Below are positions 1 through 10,940 of a DNA stretch of 64,000 bases, piece by piece. The stretch covers positions 17,505,381 to 17,569,380 of the forward strand of contig NC_136019.1 in NCBI RefSeq assembly GCF_048128805.1, written 5' to 3'. The position numbers and the translations under genes are program-made. Each line of letters begins with the position of its first letter. The stretch's first letter is position 1. The notes under the pieces were generated by a model. It was not told the DNA's origin and did not search any database. It saw nothing but the letters and a program-made list of their open reading frames with translations. Source of the stretch: Centroberyx gerrardi (taxonomy: Eukaryota; Chordata; Actinopteri; Beryciformes; Berycidae).

Positions 1-2086
1 CAACTCAAACGCCCTGGGTTCAGTTCTCTACTCATGTAAAGAAGTATGAACATTAACCAAAGTTTCAGTTCCACAACATGTCGTCTGTGTTTCAGAGTTT
101 GTGCTCATTTCATGAAATTTTGTGACTGTGTTGAGCTCGGCAATCATCAGAGCTGTTTGTGAGCTGCAATATGAGATTTTCCTGGTTTCAAGAAGCGGAC
201 CAAGTCACAGTGAACAGGACATAACATCCATCAATCAACAACTCAACACTTATTTCAGTATTTATATCTAGTCTTTTCCTCCACTGGTTATTACATAAGA
301 AACTGTACACCCAACCAAGCAAAGAGTTGTCCATGTTAACAGTCATTACACTGAGGCCTATTGACCTTTGCCCATATGCTCTGCACCTCTTTCAGTGCAG
401 CAGCCTTTGTGGTTTTCAGCAGGATGTAGAGGTGTTTGTGCTCACACATACATGCTCCTCATGCCACTAAAGACCATTATAGCATCCAAAACCATTACTT
501 TTGTGACATAACATATGATATCTACTCTACCTAAAGAAACCACAAAGAACTCATCAGGTCACTTGTAGTAATAATAATAATAATAATAATAATAATGATA
601 ATAATAATAATACATTATTTGTATAACACTGTTAACATCAGTTTACAAAGTGCTTTAAGAATCAAATAAAAGCAAATGTCATTCTCTTAAAATGAATTCA
701 AATAATTAATCAAATAATTCATTTAAATAACATAAAAAAAGATAAGAATAGTACAGAAGCCCTGAAAGGCAAGGTGAAATTAGTTTTTTATCTTGTTTGG
801 ATAAGCTACTAAGTCCAATGAGGGCTTATGCCAGTAAGTTGTTCGAAAGACTTAGCACTGGCATGGAGTAAGCTTTCCATAACATAAAACAGATGCATGA
901 AACAGCCCAACTACCTTTCATATACTGATGGAAACTTAAGGTTTGACCAAAATATAAGACTGGCATAATCTAAAGGTCCGTTATATTCTTGCCTCACTAT
1001 ACCATCTCTAACACTGTGTAAATCTAACTTATGAGGGATATCTGAGGTCAGCATATGAAAGCATATTTACTGAAAACTGCAATTTATTGAAAGTGGCAAT
1101 TTAACAACATTCACTATACATAGTTAAATCTGAGGTCTGATCTTAAATGGAGACACAAGGAACACCGGATCACACCAGCATCAAATAATTGTAGCAAGCT
1201 CAATAACAAAAATGTCCAGTATGTTCATTAAAAGTTTGTTAACTCACAAAACGTCTAAACAAACTACCTGTGGTCTCAATTTGATCTAAATCTCCCAGTA
1301 TAGAGAGCAGGTACAATTCTAACAACTGTCGGGATATCTGTACCTCGCAGAGCACCAACCGACCGGCCTGACTCTGGCAACTGTGCTATCGAGGCTATAA
1401 GCTTGACAAAGAAAACGTGCATTTACAAGCAAATTCAAGAATACTTACATAGCCTAGTCTTCAAATGCCATTTGGAAGATAACTCAATATCGTGTTTTTT
1501 TTTCTTTGGAAGATTAAAATTGATAGTCAAAACCTTTAAGCTTTTCATTGACTGTAAAAATTTGTCTCTTCACAACATCACAGGTTTCAGTCTTGGTTCT
1601 CTGGATTCTAGCTTTGGAAGAGTCATTCATGTTCTCAAGTATGGATTGAACTACATAAAATTGTATGAACAGCGTGTGAATTTAGTGTGTATTTTCTGAT
1701 CAAATGCTGACTACATGCTACCAAATGATCTTTTGACAGGTATTGAGCAAATCATCATAGCTAACCAGTTACTACTACTTGGACAGATAATATTATGCCC
1801 GCATGCCAGTTATATGGTCTGCATAACTGTGAAAGCTGTACATATTGGGCTGCCTTGCTGCCGATCAGAGCATAACTGGACTCCGCTGTAACTTATAAAA
1901 ATGTTTATGTATGCTGGCGATTTCTGTTTCACTGATTTTAAAGCTAATGTTAGGATGGGTAGTCATATTGTGGTTCAGATACCTCTATCCATGTCTGTCT
2001 TCAAGGACCAGAATTAACAATGTAGGGGGCTATGACCATGTGTTCAATGTTGCCTAAAAAGGACATTCAATGTCAGTTCTGACTGG
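1..2086. repeat. 5' flank of NITR-A1, a duplicated block
   Basis: No gene is seen here. The stretch is a near-identical direct repeat of about 17,480-19,630, the 5' flank of NITR-A2, apart from small indels: the A2 copy has extra bases near 17,530 and 17,870, and the AT-rich repeat near 570-610 is longer here. The repeat continues through the gene. A 98-codon open stretch at 1403-1699 is not a gene, because the A2 copy opens at a different ATG and the block has no splice or coding signature. Confidence 0.8.
568..690 (-). mobile_element. L2-type LINE 3' tail fragment
   Basis: An (AAT)n run is followed by ATTTGTATAACACTG and AAAGTGCTTTAAG. This is the reverse complement of the 3' end typical of fish L2-like LINEs (short tail repeat, tandem A/T-rich unit). 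The same fragment sits at about 18,140-18,260 upstream of NITR-A2, so it was present before A1 and A2 separated. Confidence 0.5.
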
Positions 2087-2091
2087 CCAAT
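2087..2091 (+). promoter_or_regulatory. CCAAT box, NITR-A1 promoter
   Basis: GGCCAATCAAA lies 75-79 bp upstream of the A1 start codon. The same motif is at the same distance in the other three A genes even though their distal flanks differ. No clear TATA box is visible nearby. A role in transcription is inferred. Confidence 0.5.
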
Positions 2092-2165
2092 CAAACACAG
2101 TCTTGTCTCTGAAGAGTGGAGTACGTACGGAGATTCTCTCCATTCAACACAGAAATTTTGACAAG

Positions 2166-3757
2166 ATGACACCTCCAAGGTTTGCTTTTTATCTGACATG
2201 TCTATTCTTGGGGATGATAGGTGAGTTGTGCCTTTTTTGACTGCATTTTGTATCTTTTAGACTATAAGTTCAATGTTCAAATGATTGCTTCTATTTTTTA
2301 ATGTATTCTGCAATATAGTATGTACATTACAATTTACTTCTGATCATGGTATAAAATTAATAGTGCATTTGCTTGGTCTCTATTTTTCCTTCAGCTCATA
2401 TGACAACTCTGAAACAATCCTCATCTGTACATCAAGAGAGTGGTCTTGTATCAGTTAACGTTGGGGGCAACGTGACTTTACGATGCTTCTCTGAAGATGA
2501 TTTTTCACTAAAGTTTCACTGGTATAAGCAAACACTGGGACAGAAACCAAAGCTCATGTCTACCTTCTATAAGTATAATAAAAATGGCAGTTTTCATGAT
2601 GAATTCAAGGACAATCCACGCTTCATACTGGACACTGGAAATGGTAAGAATCACTTGAAGATCTCAGATTTGCGCCTTTCAGACTCAGCAACTTATTTCT
2701 GCGCAAGCAGCTATCCCTTTAAGTTTGAATTTGCGGAGGGAGCTATTCTCAATGTAAAGGGTTCAGGTTCCAACCTCCAAGCTTTCATCCATCAGCCAGC
2801 GTCTGCGACCATCCAGCCAGGAGACTCTGTGACTCTGAACTGTACAGTACACACTGGGACCTGTGACGGAGAACACAGTGTTTACTGGTTCAGAAGCTCA
2901 GGAGAATCTCGTCCAGCAATCATTTACACCCATGGAGTCAGGAATGATCAGTGTGAGAGGAAACCCAAGACCCAAACACAGACCTGTGTCTACAACTTCC
3001 CAATGAAGAGCCTGAATCTTTCTGATGCTGGGACCTACTACTGTGCTGTGGTCTCATGTGGGGAGATACTGTTTGGAAATGGGACCAAGATGGACATTGA
3101 ACGTAAGTCACATTTTAGCAGAGGTTGTCTCATCTCAAAAATAGTTTTGATTACTCCCTCACTAAACTTCAGATTAACATTAACAGAAAAAAACACTTTA
3201 CAATGTGTCCTAATGTCTGGATCTGTGCAGATGGGGTGGATTCTCTTGTCTTAGTGTATCTCTTGAGTGTGGCAGTGGCATTCACCACCATCCTTGTTGT
3301 TATCCTGGCTTTCTCGGTGTACAAGATGAACAAGATAAATTGTTGCCAATGCACAGGTAATTCATATTCTTTGTATTTGATAGGATATATTAACTGTACA
3401 TGGCATTTCAGTAAGAGGGCTTTTCATTCTGTCTACTTTTTCATAACCAGATTCTCAACCAAGAAATTCAGTTGCTTCTACTCCGAATGCAGAAGTGAGT
3501 CTTTTCTATTTACATCAACTGTTGTATTAATGTACCAAGATATTTTCAAAGCACCCCAATAAAGTGTTTCTGTGGGCTTCTGTTGTATTTCTCTCATGTG
3601 TTACATTATTATTGCGACTAACTGATTTATTTTTTACCAGGCCCAAGATGCAGACAACCTCCATTACGCTGCTTTAAGTGAAAACAAATCCAAAAGATCA
3701 AGAAGACAGAGGGACAACACCAAGACTGAATGTGTGTACTCCAGCATAAGGCAGTAG
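2166..3757 (+). CDS. nitr: NITR-A1, inhibitory novel immune-type receptor (5 exons, 349 aa)
   Basis: Type I membrane receptor of the NITR family, expected on lymphoid or NK-like cells. Exons are 2166-2220 (leader), 2395-3102 (V plus I domains), 3231-3356 (transmembrane), 3451-3494 and 3641-3757 (tail); all introns are GT-AG, three in phase 1 and the last in phase 0. The leader core is FAFYLTCLFLG. The V domain (about 19-140) has Cys49, Trp61 and Cys121 in SATYFCASS, but its J-like end reads FAEG instead of FGxG. The I domain (about 141-254) has six cysteines (168, 175, 205, 216, 235, 240) and ends ILFGNGTK, the NITR hallmark. The helix (about 260-284) has no charged residue. The tail carries LHYAAL (Tyr320, canonical ITIM) and CVYSSI (Tyr344, ITIM-like). 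The start ATG has A at -3. No break is seen. Confidence 0.92.
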
Positions 3758-4324
3758 AGCTGGGCATGTTTCATCTGTACTTTGAATGATCAGGCTTTGC
3801 TTCTGTGTTACTAATTTTATTAGTTCCTCTCTATAAAGGTAATGTAGACTTTCCTGAAATAGGAACAGTTTTGTCAAAGTGATTTCATCTAAATATGATG
3901 ACTGTAAAGCCTTGCCTTGCAATAAACTGAGAAAGCTTATGTCAGGGCTTCTTTGAAGTGATTTCTGATGTGAAAGGTGCAATGATTTCCACTATCGCTA
4001 TACCTGAAGGTTACAATGTGCAGAGAAGAACTACATTCACACCTCTGTGGTGTGAGTAACCAGCCAAACGGCTGGCTACGGCCAGCACCCTCGTCTACTG
4101 TCAGGTACTGCCAGGTAAAAGCAGTACAGGTGCCAGAAGGTGGGGAAAGGCAGCCACACACACACAGCTGTACTAAGCATGACCCACAGACTCAAAGGAG
4201 ACATATTCAGCCACGCACACACTCATACACACTGCAGACAGTCAGTGAAATAATGCAGAAAGACCAAGAGACATCCCTAGACTAGGTTTCCAATGGCTGG
4301 TTCCTATGTTAATGCTGTCTAGAC
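3758..4324. repeat. 3' flank of NITR-A1, shared with NITR-A3
   Basis: No gene. The sequence matches 44,963-45,529 downstream of NITR-A3 almost base for base. It matches A2 only as far as about 4,035 (equivalent to 21,610), where the A2 copy is interrupted by about 1.8 kb that includes a Gypsy fossil. It contains the 3' UTR. Confidence 0.75.
3921..3926 (+). terminator. AATAAA poly(A) signal of NITR-A1
   Basis: AATAAA lies 164 bp after the stop codon in conserved 3' flank. It is repeated at the equivalent place in A2 (21,477) and A3 (45,126). Another AATAAA at 3560 lies inside intron 4 and could end a shorter transcript. Confidence 0.55.
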
Positions 4325-4952
4325 TTAAAGGATAACGCTGGTGTTTTTTTTTACTGCATTTCTTATAGTCAACAAATCCTATGAAAATAACAAAATCAAC
4401 AATGCGTTTGCTCTACTCCTATTACTTTCCCACTTCCCGCGTTCCCTTTTTAGCCTTCAACCTGGAAGTCATTGGCTCCAACTGTAAGCTAAAAACCATT
4501 AAATACAGCTCACAAAGACATAGTTTCAATTTTAAAAATCGCTAACTGTTACCACAAAAAGTCAGGCTGTTGTAGTTATTACCAAATCAAATTCAAATGG
4601 GAACAAATTCTTCACTACGCCGGGGACTATTTTCGGTGCTAAGGAACTACTTTCCTGAGATCGCAAACGTGTTTACAGCCGGCTTATTAAGTTGTTTGAG
4701 GAAAAAGTCGGCTGGCCCGGTGCATCATGATGATAAAATATGCTGCCCAGAGCAACGGCATGGCTCTGTGACGTGTTTTTAATCATTTTTTTAATACAAT
4801 GGAGTTCTATGGCTACTGGGACATGGCTGCATTGGGCATCGGCTACATCGACGAGACTTGTTGGCAAAACAAAATCATTGCTGATTTTGTTATTTTCATA
4901 GGATTTGTTGACGGTAAGAAATGCATTAAAAAACACCAGCGTTATCCTTTAA
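4325..4952. mobile_element. MITE with long inverted repeats and TTAA target duplication
   Basis: A 620 bp element (4329-4948) is flanked by TTAA on both sides. The terminal inverted repeats start AGGATAACGCTGGTG, run for about 75 bp with few mismatches and include AATCCTATGAAAATAACAAAATC on both arms in opposite orientation. No transposase. The TTAA target duplication suggests a piggyBac-type non-autonomous element; this is inferred. The A3 (about 45,530) and A2/B3 (about 23,527) paralogous sites lack it and read TACA or similar where the target is, so the insertion is specific to this copy. Confidence 0.85.
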
Positions 4953-5130
4953 GTAAAAGAAGAGACTGTGTTGGTCCCAAATTAGACAAGTTATGGTTGG
5001 TTGAATGACAGTGACACTAGACAGGTTTTGGGTTTGGATTTGAAGATGTTCAACAAATCAGCTTCCCTAATGTTCCCCAGAGAGGTCTGCTATTCCACAG
5101 TGGTGCCTGGTGGTGAAGTTTTGCTCTTGA
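4953..5130 (-). mobile_element. LINE C-terminal tail remnant
   Basis: The reverse strand reads a stretch resembling the extreme C-terminus of fish jockey/L2-type LINE ORF2 (ALWNSRPL followed by an FKSK-like segment). It is short and decayed. Related copies lie at about 23,527-23,700 and 45,535-45,715, so it belongs to the duplicated unit. Confidence 0.35.
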
Positions 5131-5311
5131 CTCCCTGAAGTATCTCAGGGAGTTAATCTTGGAAATAAACCACTAGGCACTTAAGTGGCTACATGAAGTA
5201 CATCAATGGGAGTATAACACACTGGTACCTGGCCATGCAGCTCTTGAGGTTCACTGTGCATCACATCCCAGGCAAGGATAATGCCACAGCCAACTTCCTA
5301 ACCCAGGGCAT
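5131..5311 (+). mobile_element. Gypsy LTR retrotransposon fossil, RNase H end
   Basis: A small, broken fragment of a Gypsy-type polymerase. The plus strand shows the RNase H/tether-like end (HWYLAMQLLRFTVHHIPGK and an ATANFL stretch). A longer copy of the same remnant lies at about 23,700-23,890 and a truncated one ends near 45,727. It is old, as it was duplicated with the NITR units. Confidence 0.6.
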
Positions 5312-5818
5312 TAATTATCATTGGAAACATGAAAATCTTAAATAAATATGATTCACACACTGGTTTTACAATCATTAGTTAACGCTCTGATTGTGGTTAT
5401 AAAAGCTGATATAATTTGGTTTATCATGATAAAAAAAGAGATGATCATATGCATATCCCATAAACTTTTTAGCAGCTGCTGGAGTGTACCTAATGCTAAA
5501 GAAAGAGAACGCCGCACACTGCTACCAATGCTCCAATATATTTATTTATCTTATAGCATTTTGATAGGTCTTCATCAGGTCACGATCACCACCTACGATC
5601 AATTTAGAATTTCAGTCAGTAATATCATAAACATTCGGTTTATCATGGCCAACATTACAGCAGCAGGAGTGCATGAGGAGGAGGGTGACACATCTATGCT
5701 TCCCATTGCACTGACACACAGGTGGACAGGTGTTACATATGTAAAGCTTAATTAACATGTTGGTCGCAGAGTTTGCGCGCCGCTATTCTGTTACCGTGGA
5801 GTTTTATGAATGAGCCCC
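5312..5818. mobile_element. Right part of a GGGGCTCATTCA inverted-repeat element
   Basis: Matches about 46,083-46,688, the right part of a fuller element downstream of NITR-A3, and ends with the same terminus TTTTATGAATGAGCCCC. The left terminus is absent here, where the sequence joins the Gypsy remnant directly. No protein-coding content is recognised. Confidence 0.55.
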
Positions 5819-5933
5819 ATGTTTCATGTAGCATACTCACAGCTTTATTGCCATTTTGACACTTCATTTTAGCTAATTTGAGTGCATGCATTTTAGTTTA
5901 ACCTTGTAATGTTAATATTACAGTTTACTTTGC

Positions 5934-6894
5934 TCCCTCTAGGACAAATCATACGCAAGTATAACATTTCATTCCACTGCTATGCGGATGACACCCAGCT
6001 ATACCTCCCTCTTAAACCCAGTGATCTCTGCTCCTTAGACAACCTCAGGGATTGTCTGGAGGATATTAAATGTTGGATGGCCTGTAACTTCCTCCAACTC
6101 AATGAGAGCAAGACGGAGTTGGTAATATTTGGCCCCCCGCACCTCACTTCTACCATAACTGGCAACCTTAGCCAGTTGTCCGCTTATGTCAAACCCTTTG
6201 CCAAGAATATTGGGGTTTTTTTTCGATTCAGACCTTAACTTTGATAAACAGATCAACTCAGTAGTCAGATCCAGCTTCCCCTGCAGCTAAGAACCATTTC
6301 CAAAGTCAAGTCCCTTCCTTTCTTTTCACGAACTAGAAATAGTTTTACATGCATTCATTTCCTGTCGCCTTGACTATTGTAACTCCTTGTATACTGGTAT
6401 CAGTCAGTCTTCCCTGTCCCGCCTACAGCTGGCCCAGAACGCTGCCGCAAGGCTTCTCACTGGCACCAAAAAGAGAGACTGCATTTCCCCTGTTCTGGCG
6501 TCCCTTCATTGGCTCCCTGTTCACCAAAGAATTGATTTCAAGATTCTATTACTTGTTTTTAAGGCCCTCACTGGTCACCCCGTCTTATATCTCCGATCTC
6601 CTACACCCCCAAGTTTCCGGTAGGTCTCTCAAGTCCACTGACCTAAAGCTTTTAGCTGTTCCACGGTCTAGGCTGAAGCGTAAAGGGGATCGTGCCCCTT
6701 CTATTGTCACCTTTTAAATTGCGCCTTAAAACCCATCTCTTTTCTGTAGCTTTTGATTCTGTATGATCTTTATTTTCATCATTATTATTTTTATTATTAT
6801 TTTATTTGTGTTTTGTGTGTACTTGTACAGCATCTTGGTTGACAATTGTTGTTTTTAAGTGTGCTTTAGAAATAAAATGAACTTGAACTTGAAC
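5934..6894 (+). mobile_element. 5'-truncated L2-type LINE
   Basis: Encodes the C-terminal third of a non-LTR reverse transcriptase: CYADDTQLY (catalytic YADD), CWMACNFLQLNESKTEL, then after frame changes LQLAQNAAARLLTGT and the terminal KTHLF-like region. It is decayed, with at least two frameshifts. The 3' end is a (TTGAAC)n tail at about 6873-6892, typical of L2 elements. The paralogous site at about 46,800-46,815 is empty (CAGTTTACTTTGC runs straight on), so this copy landed after the A1/A3 blocks separated. Confidence 0.8.
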
Positions 6895-7063
6895 TTCACT
6901 TAACAATTACGCTACATTTAGCATTCTGTGTTTAAGATCCATTTCCCATAAACCCTGTTGCTTCCTGTCGCAAGGAGGGTGTTGCTGCCCCCTTTCCCCT
7001 CCCTGGCATTTGGTTTGAAGAGGAAGGAGGAAGGATAAGAGCCGGTAGCAGCCATAGATAATA

Positions 7064-7350
7064 GTGGATCGCTACCACCCTCGACAAATAATTGAAAATA
7101 TTCCCTTTGGTCAGTTTTTACGGTTGAAACAGATTTTCAGTAATAAGGAAGATTATAAGGTAAAGGCTGATGAAATGTCAAAGCGCTTCCTCCAAAGGGA
7201 CGATGAGACAGTAGTGGTTGATCGGGCCCTAACTAAACCAAATAGACTTGATAGACAACTGTTACTACAACCCCCCTCCCCCGGGAACCAGTTGATAACA
7301 GAATCACTTTTGTTTCCATGTATAATACTGTCTAAAGAGGGAAGACACAA
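7064..7350 (+). mobile_element. Penelope-like element remnant upstream of NITR-B1
   Basis: Encodes a stretch typical of Penelope-like reverse transcriptase C-termini (IPFGQFLRLKQIFSNKEDY, then VDRALTKPNRLDRQLLL). Compared with the copy upstream of B3, about 670 bp holding the GIY-YIG part is missing at about 7346. The remnant sits at the same relative place upstream of B1, B3 and B4. Confidence 0.65.
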
Positions 7351-7415
7351 GGAACTCTTTTTCAGTTATAGCCACCAAGCATACTGTTTGACTATTGCAT
7401 TGGCAATAATAGGCT

Positions 7416-7475
<60 letters not shown>

Positions 7476-7486
7476 ACACACACACA
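7416..7486. repeat. (CA)n microsatellite
   Basis: About 70 bp of CA dinucleotides with two interruptions. The equivalent positions upstream of B3 (24,943) and B4 (48,540) carry GA or CA-GA arrays. Confidence 0.95.
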
Positions 7487-7702
7487 GGCTTACATACATT
7501 TTATGAATTTGGCACATTAGGTAATTAGGTTGCAACACTTTAACCGTAGGCCTAGACATTTTGGGGGAAGCTAGCCCATCTAATTCGAGAAAGCAAGGCT
7601 TCGAAACAATGTAACAATAACGGCAGCACTGTTAATCATATGAAACCACGATGAAATATTTTTTGCTTCATTGTTAACCAACTGATTTGATCCACTCAGC
7701 AG

Positions 7703-7741
7703 CCAATCAGGTACTCTGCAAGATGAATATGATGAACCAAT
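7703..7741 (+). promoter_or_regulatory. Paired CCAAT boxes, NITR-B1 promoter
   Basis: Two CCAATCAG motifs, at 7703 and 7737, spaced 34 bp and about 115-150 bp upstream of the start codon. The pair is kept in B2, B3 and B4. Promoter function is inferred from motif and conservation. Confidence 0.5.
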
Positions 7742-7854
7742 CAGATACTTGACAGATATGGCATGATGTAGGAAATGTTGCTCTTGATGAATCTATTAAG
7801 ACTGCTGCTGCTTCAATAAGTCAGAACTGCTGTGGAGAAGAAGCAGAACAAATT

Positions 7855-9755
7855 ATGGAGCTAGGAGTAGAGAAGATGATGTTGTATCTGCTTAATGTTT
7901 TCCTGATCTGTAATCTGAGTAAGTAACAAATTTCCCCTTATGTTAGTCTACACACACAGAGGTGATTATATGATTTAAACTTCCTGATTTTCTGTTTGTT
8001 TCAGGTGTGGCACAGTTCAATGACATCTCTCAGCCTGTTTCTTTCCAAACTGCGGAGCTGGGAGACCCAGTTACTATTGAATGTCAGATAAACGGTGGTA
8101 TGAGAAAAAGAGTATGGTACAAATTAACTACTGGGAGGAGACTACAATGTGTGGCAACAATGGATACTTTCAATAATCTAACTAAATTTGGCAATCAAAA
8201 TAATCATCGTTATTCAGTAGCATTTGACAGCATCAAAAATGACTTGAGCATATCTGCTACAATGTGGGAGGACATTGGCACATACTACTGTGGAGTGTTA
8301 GATTTAAACAATATTAAATTTGGACCAGGAACCTATTTGATGATAAAAGGTATTTTATCTGTGCATCTTATTTATATGTTTACCATTAAAACATTCGCCT
8401 CCCAAAGTAAGTTAACATGAATGTGAACATGTCAGTGATCACAGTTCATTTGGTTTCTTTCCCAAGGTCCAAAGATGAACAGTGACTCTGTTGTTCAGCA
8501 GCCAGTGTCTAAGTCAGTCCAGCCAGGAGACTCTGTAACTCTCAACTGTTCTGTTCACACTGGCAACTGTGCAGGGGAATACACTAGTGTCTTTTGGCTG
8601 AAAAACTCACAAAATTCTGGTCCAGAAATGATTTACTACTCTGGAAATAAGAATGACAGCTGTGAGAAGACTGAGACTGGCTCTCAACAAACTAGCTGTG
8701 TCTACAACCTTCCCAAGAAGAACCTCAGCTCTGCCGATGCTGGAACCTACTACTGCGTTGTGGCTTCATGTGGGGAGATCCTGTTTGGAAATGGGACCGA
8801 ACTCAATATTAAAAGTAAGACATCAAAGCTAAGATAAGATAAAGATAAGTGAAGAGTTTCATTCCAAGATGCTATATATTGATTTTGAGGAGATAAAACT
8901 ACCTGTAATGCATGTTTTGATAATTTAAAAAATACAAATGACCCCATCATAAATAATGTTAGCATTTTCACAAACAAAGCCAATAACTTAAATGATAAAT
9001 AATACTTACATTATTATTTTATTTTATTCTTTTAAATGGTGGATGGTGTACTTACAGCTTTTTTTAAATTCAAAAGCTAAATAAAATACTGTTTGTTCAT
9101 TCTCTTTGCTGTGAAGGAAGCTCCACCTTGAACTCACCACTTGACCTGAGTCCAATTGTTGTTGCACTGGCTTTATCAAACATCGTTCTTGGGATGGTAA
9201 CACTTCTACTTGTATGGGCACTTTGCAAGAGTCGGAGCAAAGATGCCACAGGTATTACAAATTATGCATTATAATCATGAGCTGTACATCGGTATCAGAA
9301 GCAGAGTGAAATATTATTTTATATTCTGTAGAAAATGGTATTGACAGTAGTTATCTTTGACTCTCTTCAGAAGAAACTGATGGATCTTCTGAAAGCAATC
9401 AGGTAATGCAATTTTTTATTTTATTGTCTTTACCAAAAAAATTGTTGATTTAAGTTCTCTTATGTGCTGTAACATTAAGTGTGTCTCGGTCACAAGTTCA
9501 GCACTCACAGTGCCACATGTAAACTTTGCATGGCTATTTGTCTGTCTGTCAATACACGTTTCTGTCTCAAACTGTCCGAACAAGTCTCTAATACTTTCCG
9601 TTTATTTCCATTTCCGTCTTCCTCAGACTAGTGATGCAGTTCACTATGCAGCAGTGAGTTTGGCTCCCAGAAGCTCCTCCTCCAGGCCAGCCACAGTGAA
9701 ATACAGTAGAGACGCTGTATTGTATTCTGAGGTCAGACACCGTCAACAGGACTGA
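7855..9755 (+). CDS. nitr: NITR-B1, inhibitory novel immune-type receptor (6 exons, 350 aa)
   Basis: Subfamily B NITR. Exons are 7855-7918, 8005-8349 (V), 8467-8814 (I), 9117-9251 (transmembrane), 9371-9402 and 9627-9755; introns are GT-AG, phase 1 except the last (phase 0). The start ATG has A at -3 and G at +4; an acidic MELGVEK stretch precedes the hydrophobic signal core, and an internal MM pair is an alternative start. The V domain has Cys48, Trp59, Cys117 and a canonical FGPGT J-like end; an extra, apparently unpaired Cys70 lies near the second loop. The I domain has six cysteines and ends ILFGNGTE. The helix (about 265-288) has no charge. The tail has VHYAAV (Tyr315) and VLYSEV (Tyr341), both ITIM-consistent. 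The gene is intact. Confidence 0.92.
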
Positions 9756-10910
9756 GAGGTTTAGTCCTGGATAGGTGGAGATATGAGGGACACTGAATAT
9801 CAAATGCATATCTCTTGTTGACTCTCGTACATAAAGAGGGTTACAATATGACCAAAGACGTCTCTGTCATGTTCTTTGTGAAATGTGAACAAGCCAGCCA
9901 CTTAGCACTTCATGACTGTAATTAAAGTTGGACTAGGCTATTGCAAACCTTTGCAGCTCCAAATGGCAGCGAGAGGTAACAGAAGAGGTAAGGAATTTTT
10001 AGGATCATTCTATGAGCTTGTTTGGCCTACCACTTTACGCCTGAGCTATTGTTGCTCCTAGACATTTCCACTTCACAATAACAGCACTTACAGTTGACCA
10101 GAGAAGCTTTAGCAGGGCAGACATTTGATGAACTGACTTGTTAGAAAGGTGGCATCCTATGACGGTGCCACTGAGCTCTTCAGTACGGCCCATTCTACTG
10201 CCAGTGTTTGTTTACGGAGATTGCATGACTGTGTGCTAGTTTTTATATACGTGTCAGCAATGGGTGTGGCTGAAATGGCCGAATCCACTAATTTGAAGAG
10301 GAGTCTGCATACTTTTGGCCATGTAGTGTATTTTTCTACAGGACTTGCACTGGGACCTATTTTGTATATTTTAATACATAGACCTATACCCTAATGTCAC
10401 CTGTATATGGCTGAATATACATTCTAAATGATATATTGTACTTCTCTACAATGTAATTTTGATGACTTATGGTTCTCAGAGTGGACTAGTGCTTATATGT
10501 CGTAGGATAGCTGGGATCTACATATATCCCAGCTGTGTTTAATAATTAGATTAATGAGCGAACCTGATGAAGCAGGGTTGCAAACCCATTGTTTGCTCCA
10601 TTGTTTTTATTTGCTAAGATAATTATATAATGAATGGGCTAAGACAAATCGGTCTATGGATTTTTAATGTCTAAATGATAATGTTTGGTCTATTTCCCAT
10701 TGTGTCTGTCTTCATTTTGGCCAGCTTGTATAAATGTACAGTCTCCCTCTTGTGTGGGAGACTGTCTTGTGTGGTCAGTTTGTTTAGTTCACTTGTATTT
10801 ACTTTGTCCCTGTATTTTGAGTGTGGTTTAGTTGACTTCAGTTTTAGTGGGCCCAAGAACTCTTTTTTGCTGGGTGTCTGGGACCGGCCTATAAGAGTGA
10901 AAGTAGCTAA

Positions 10911-10940
10911 CTGACTGACTGACTGACTGACTGACTGACT
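10911..10940. repeat. (CTGA)n microsatellite
   Basis: About seven tandem CTGA units within unassigned intergenic DNA. Confidence 0.95.

Noticed and set aside
1403-1699. 98-codon open frame upstream of NITR-A1
   Set aside because: The duplicated copy at 19,025-19,231 opens at a different point, the frame has no recognisable domain and the block behaves as flanking DNA.
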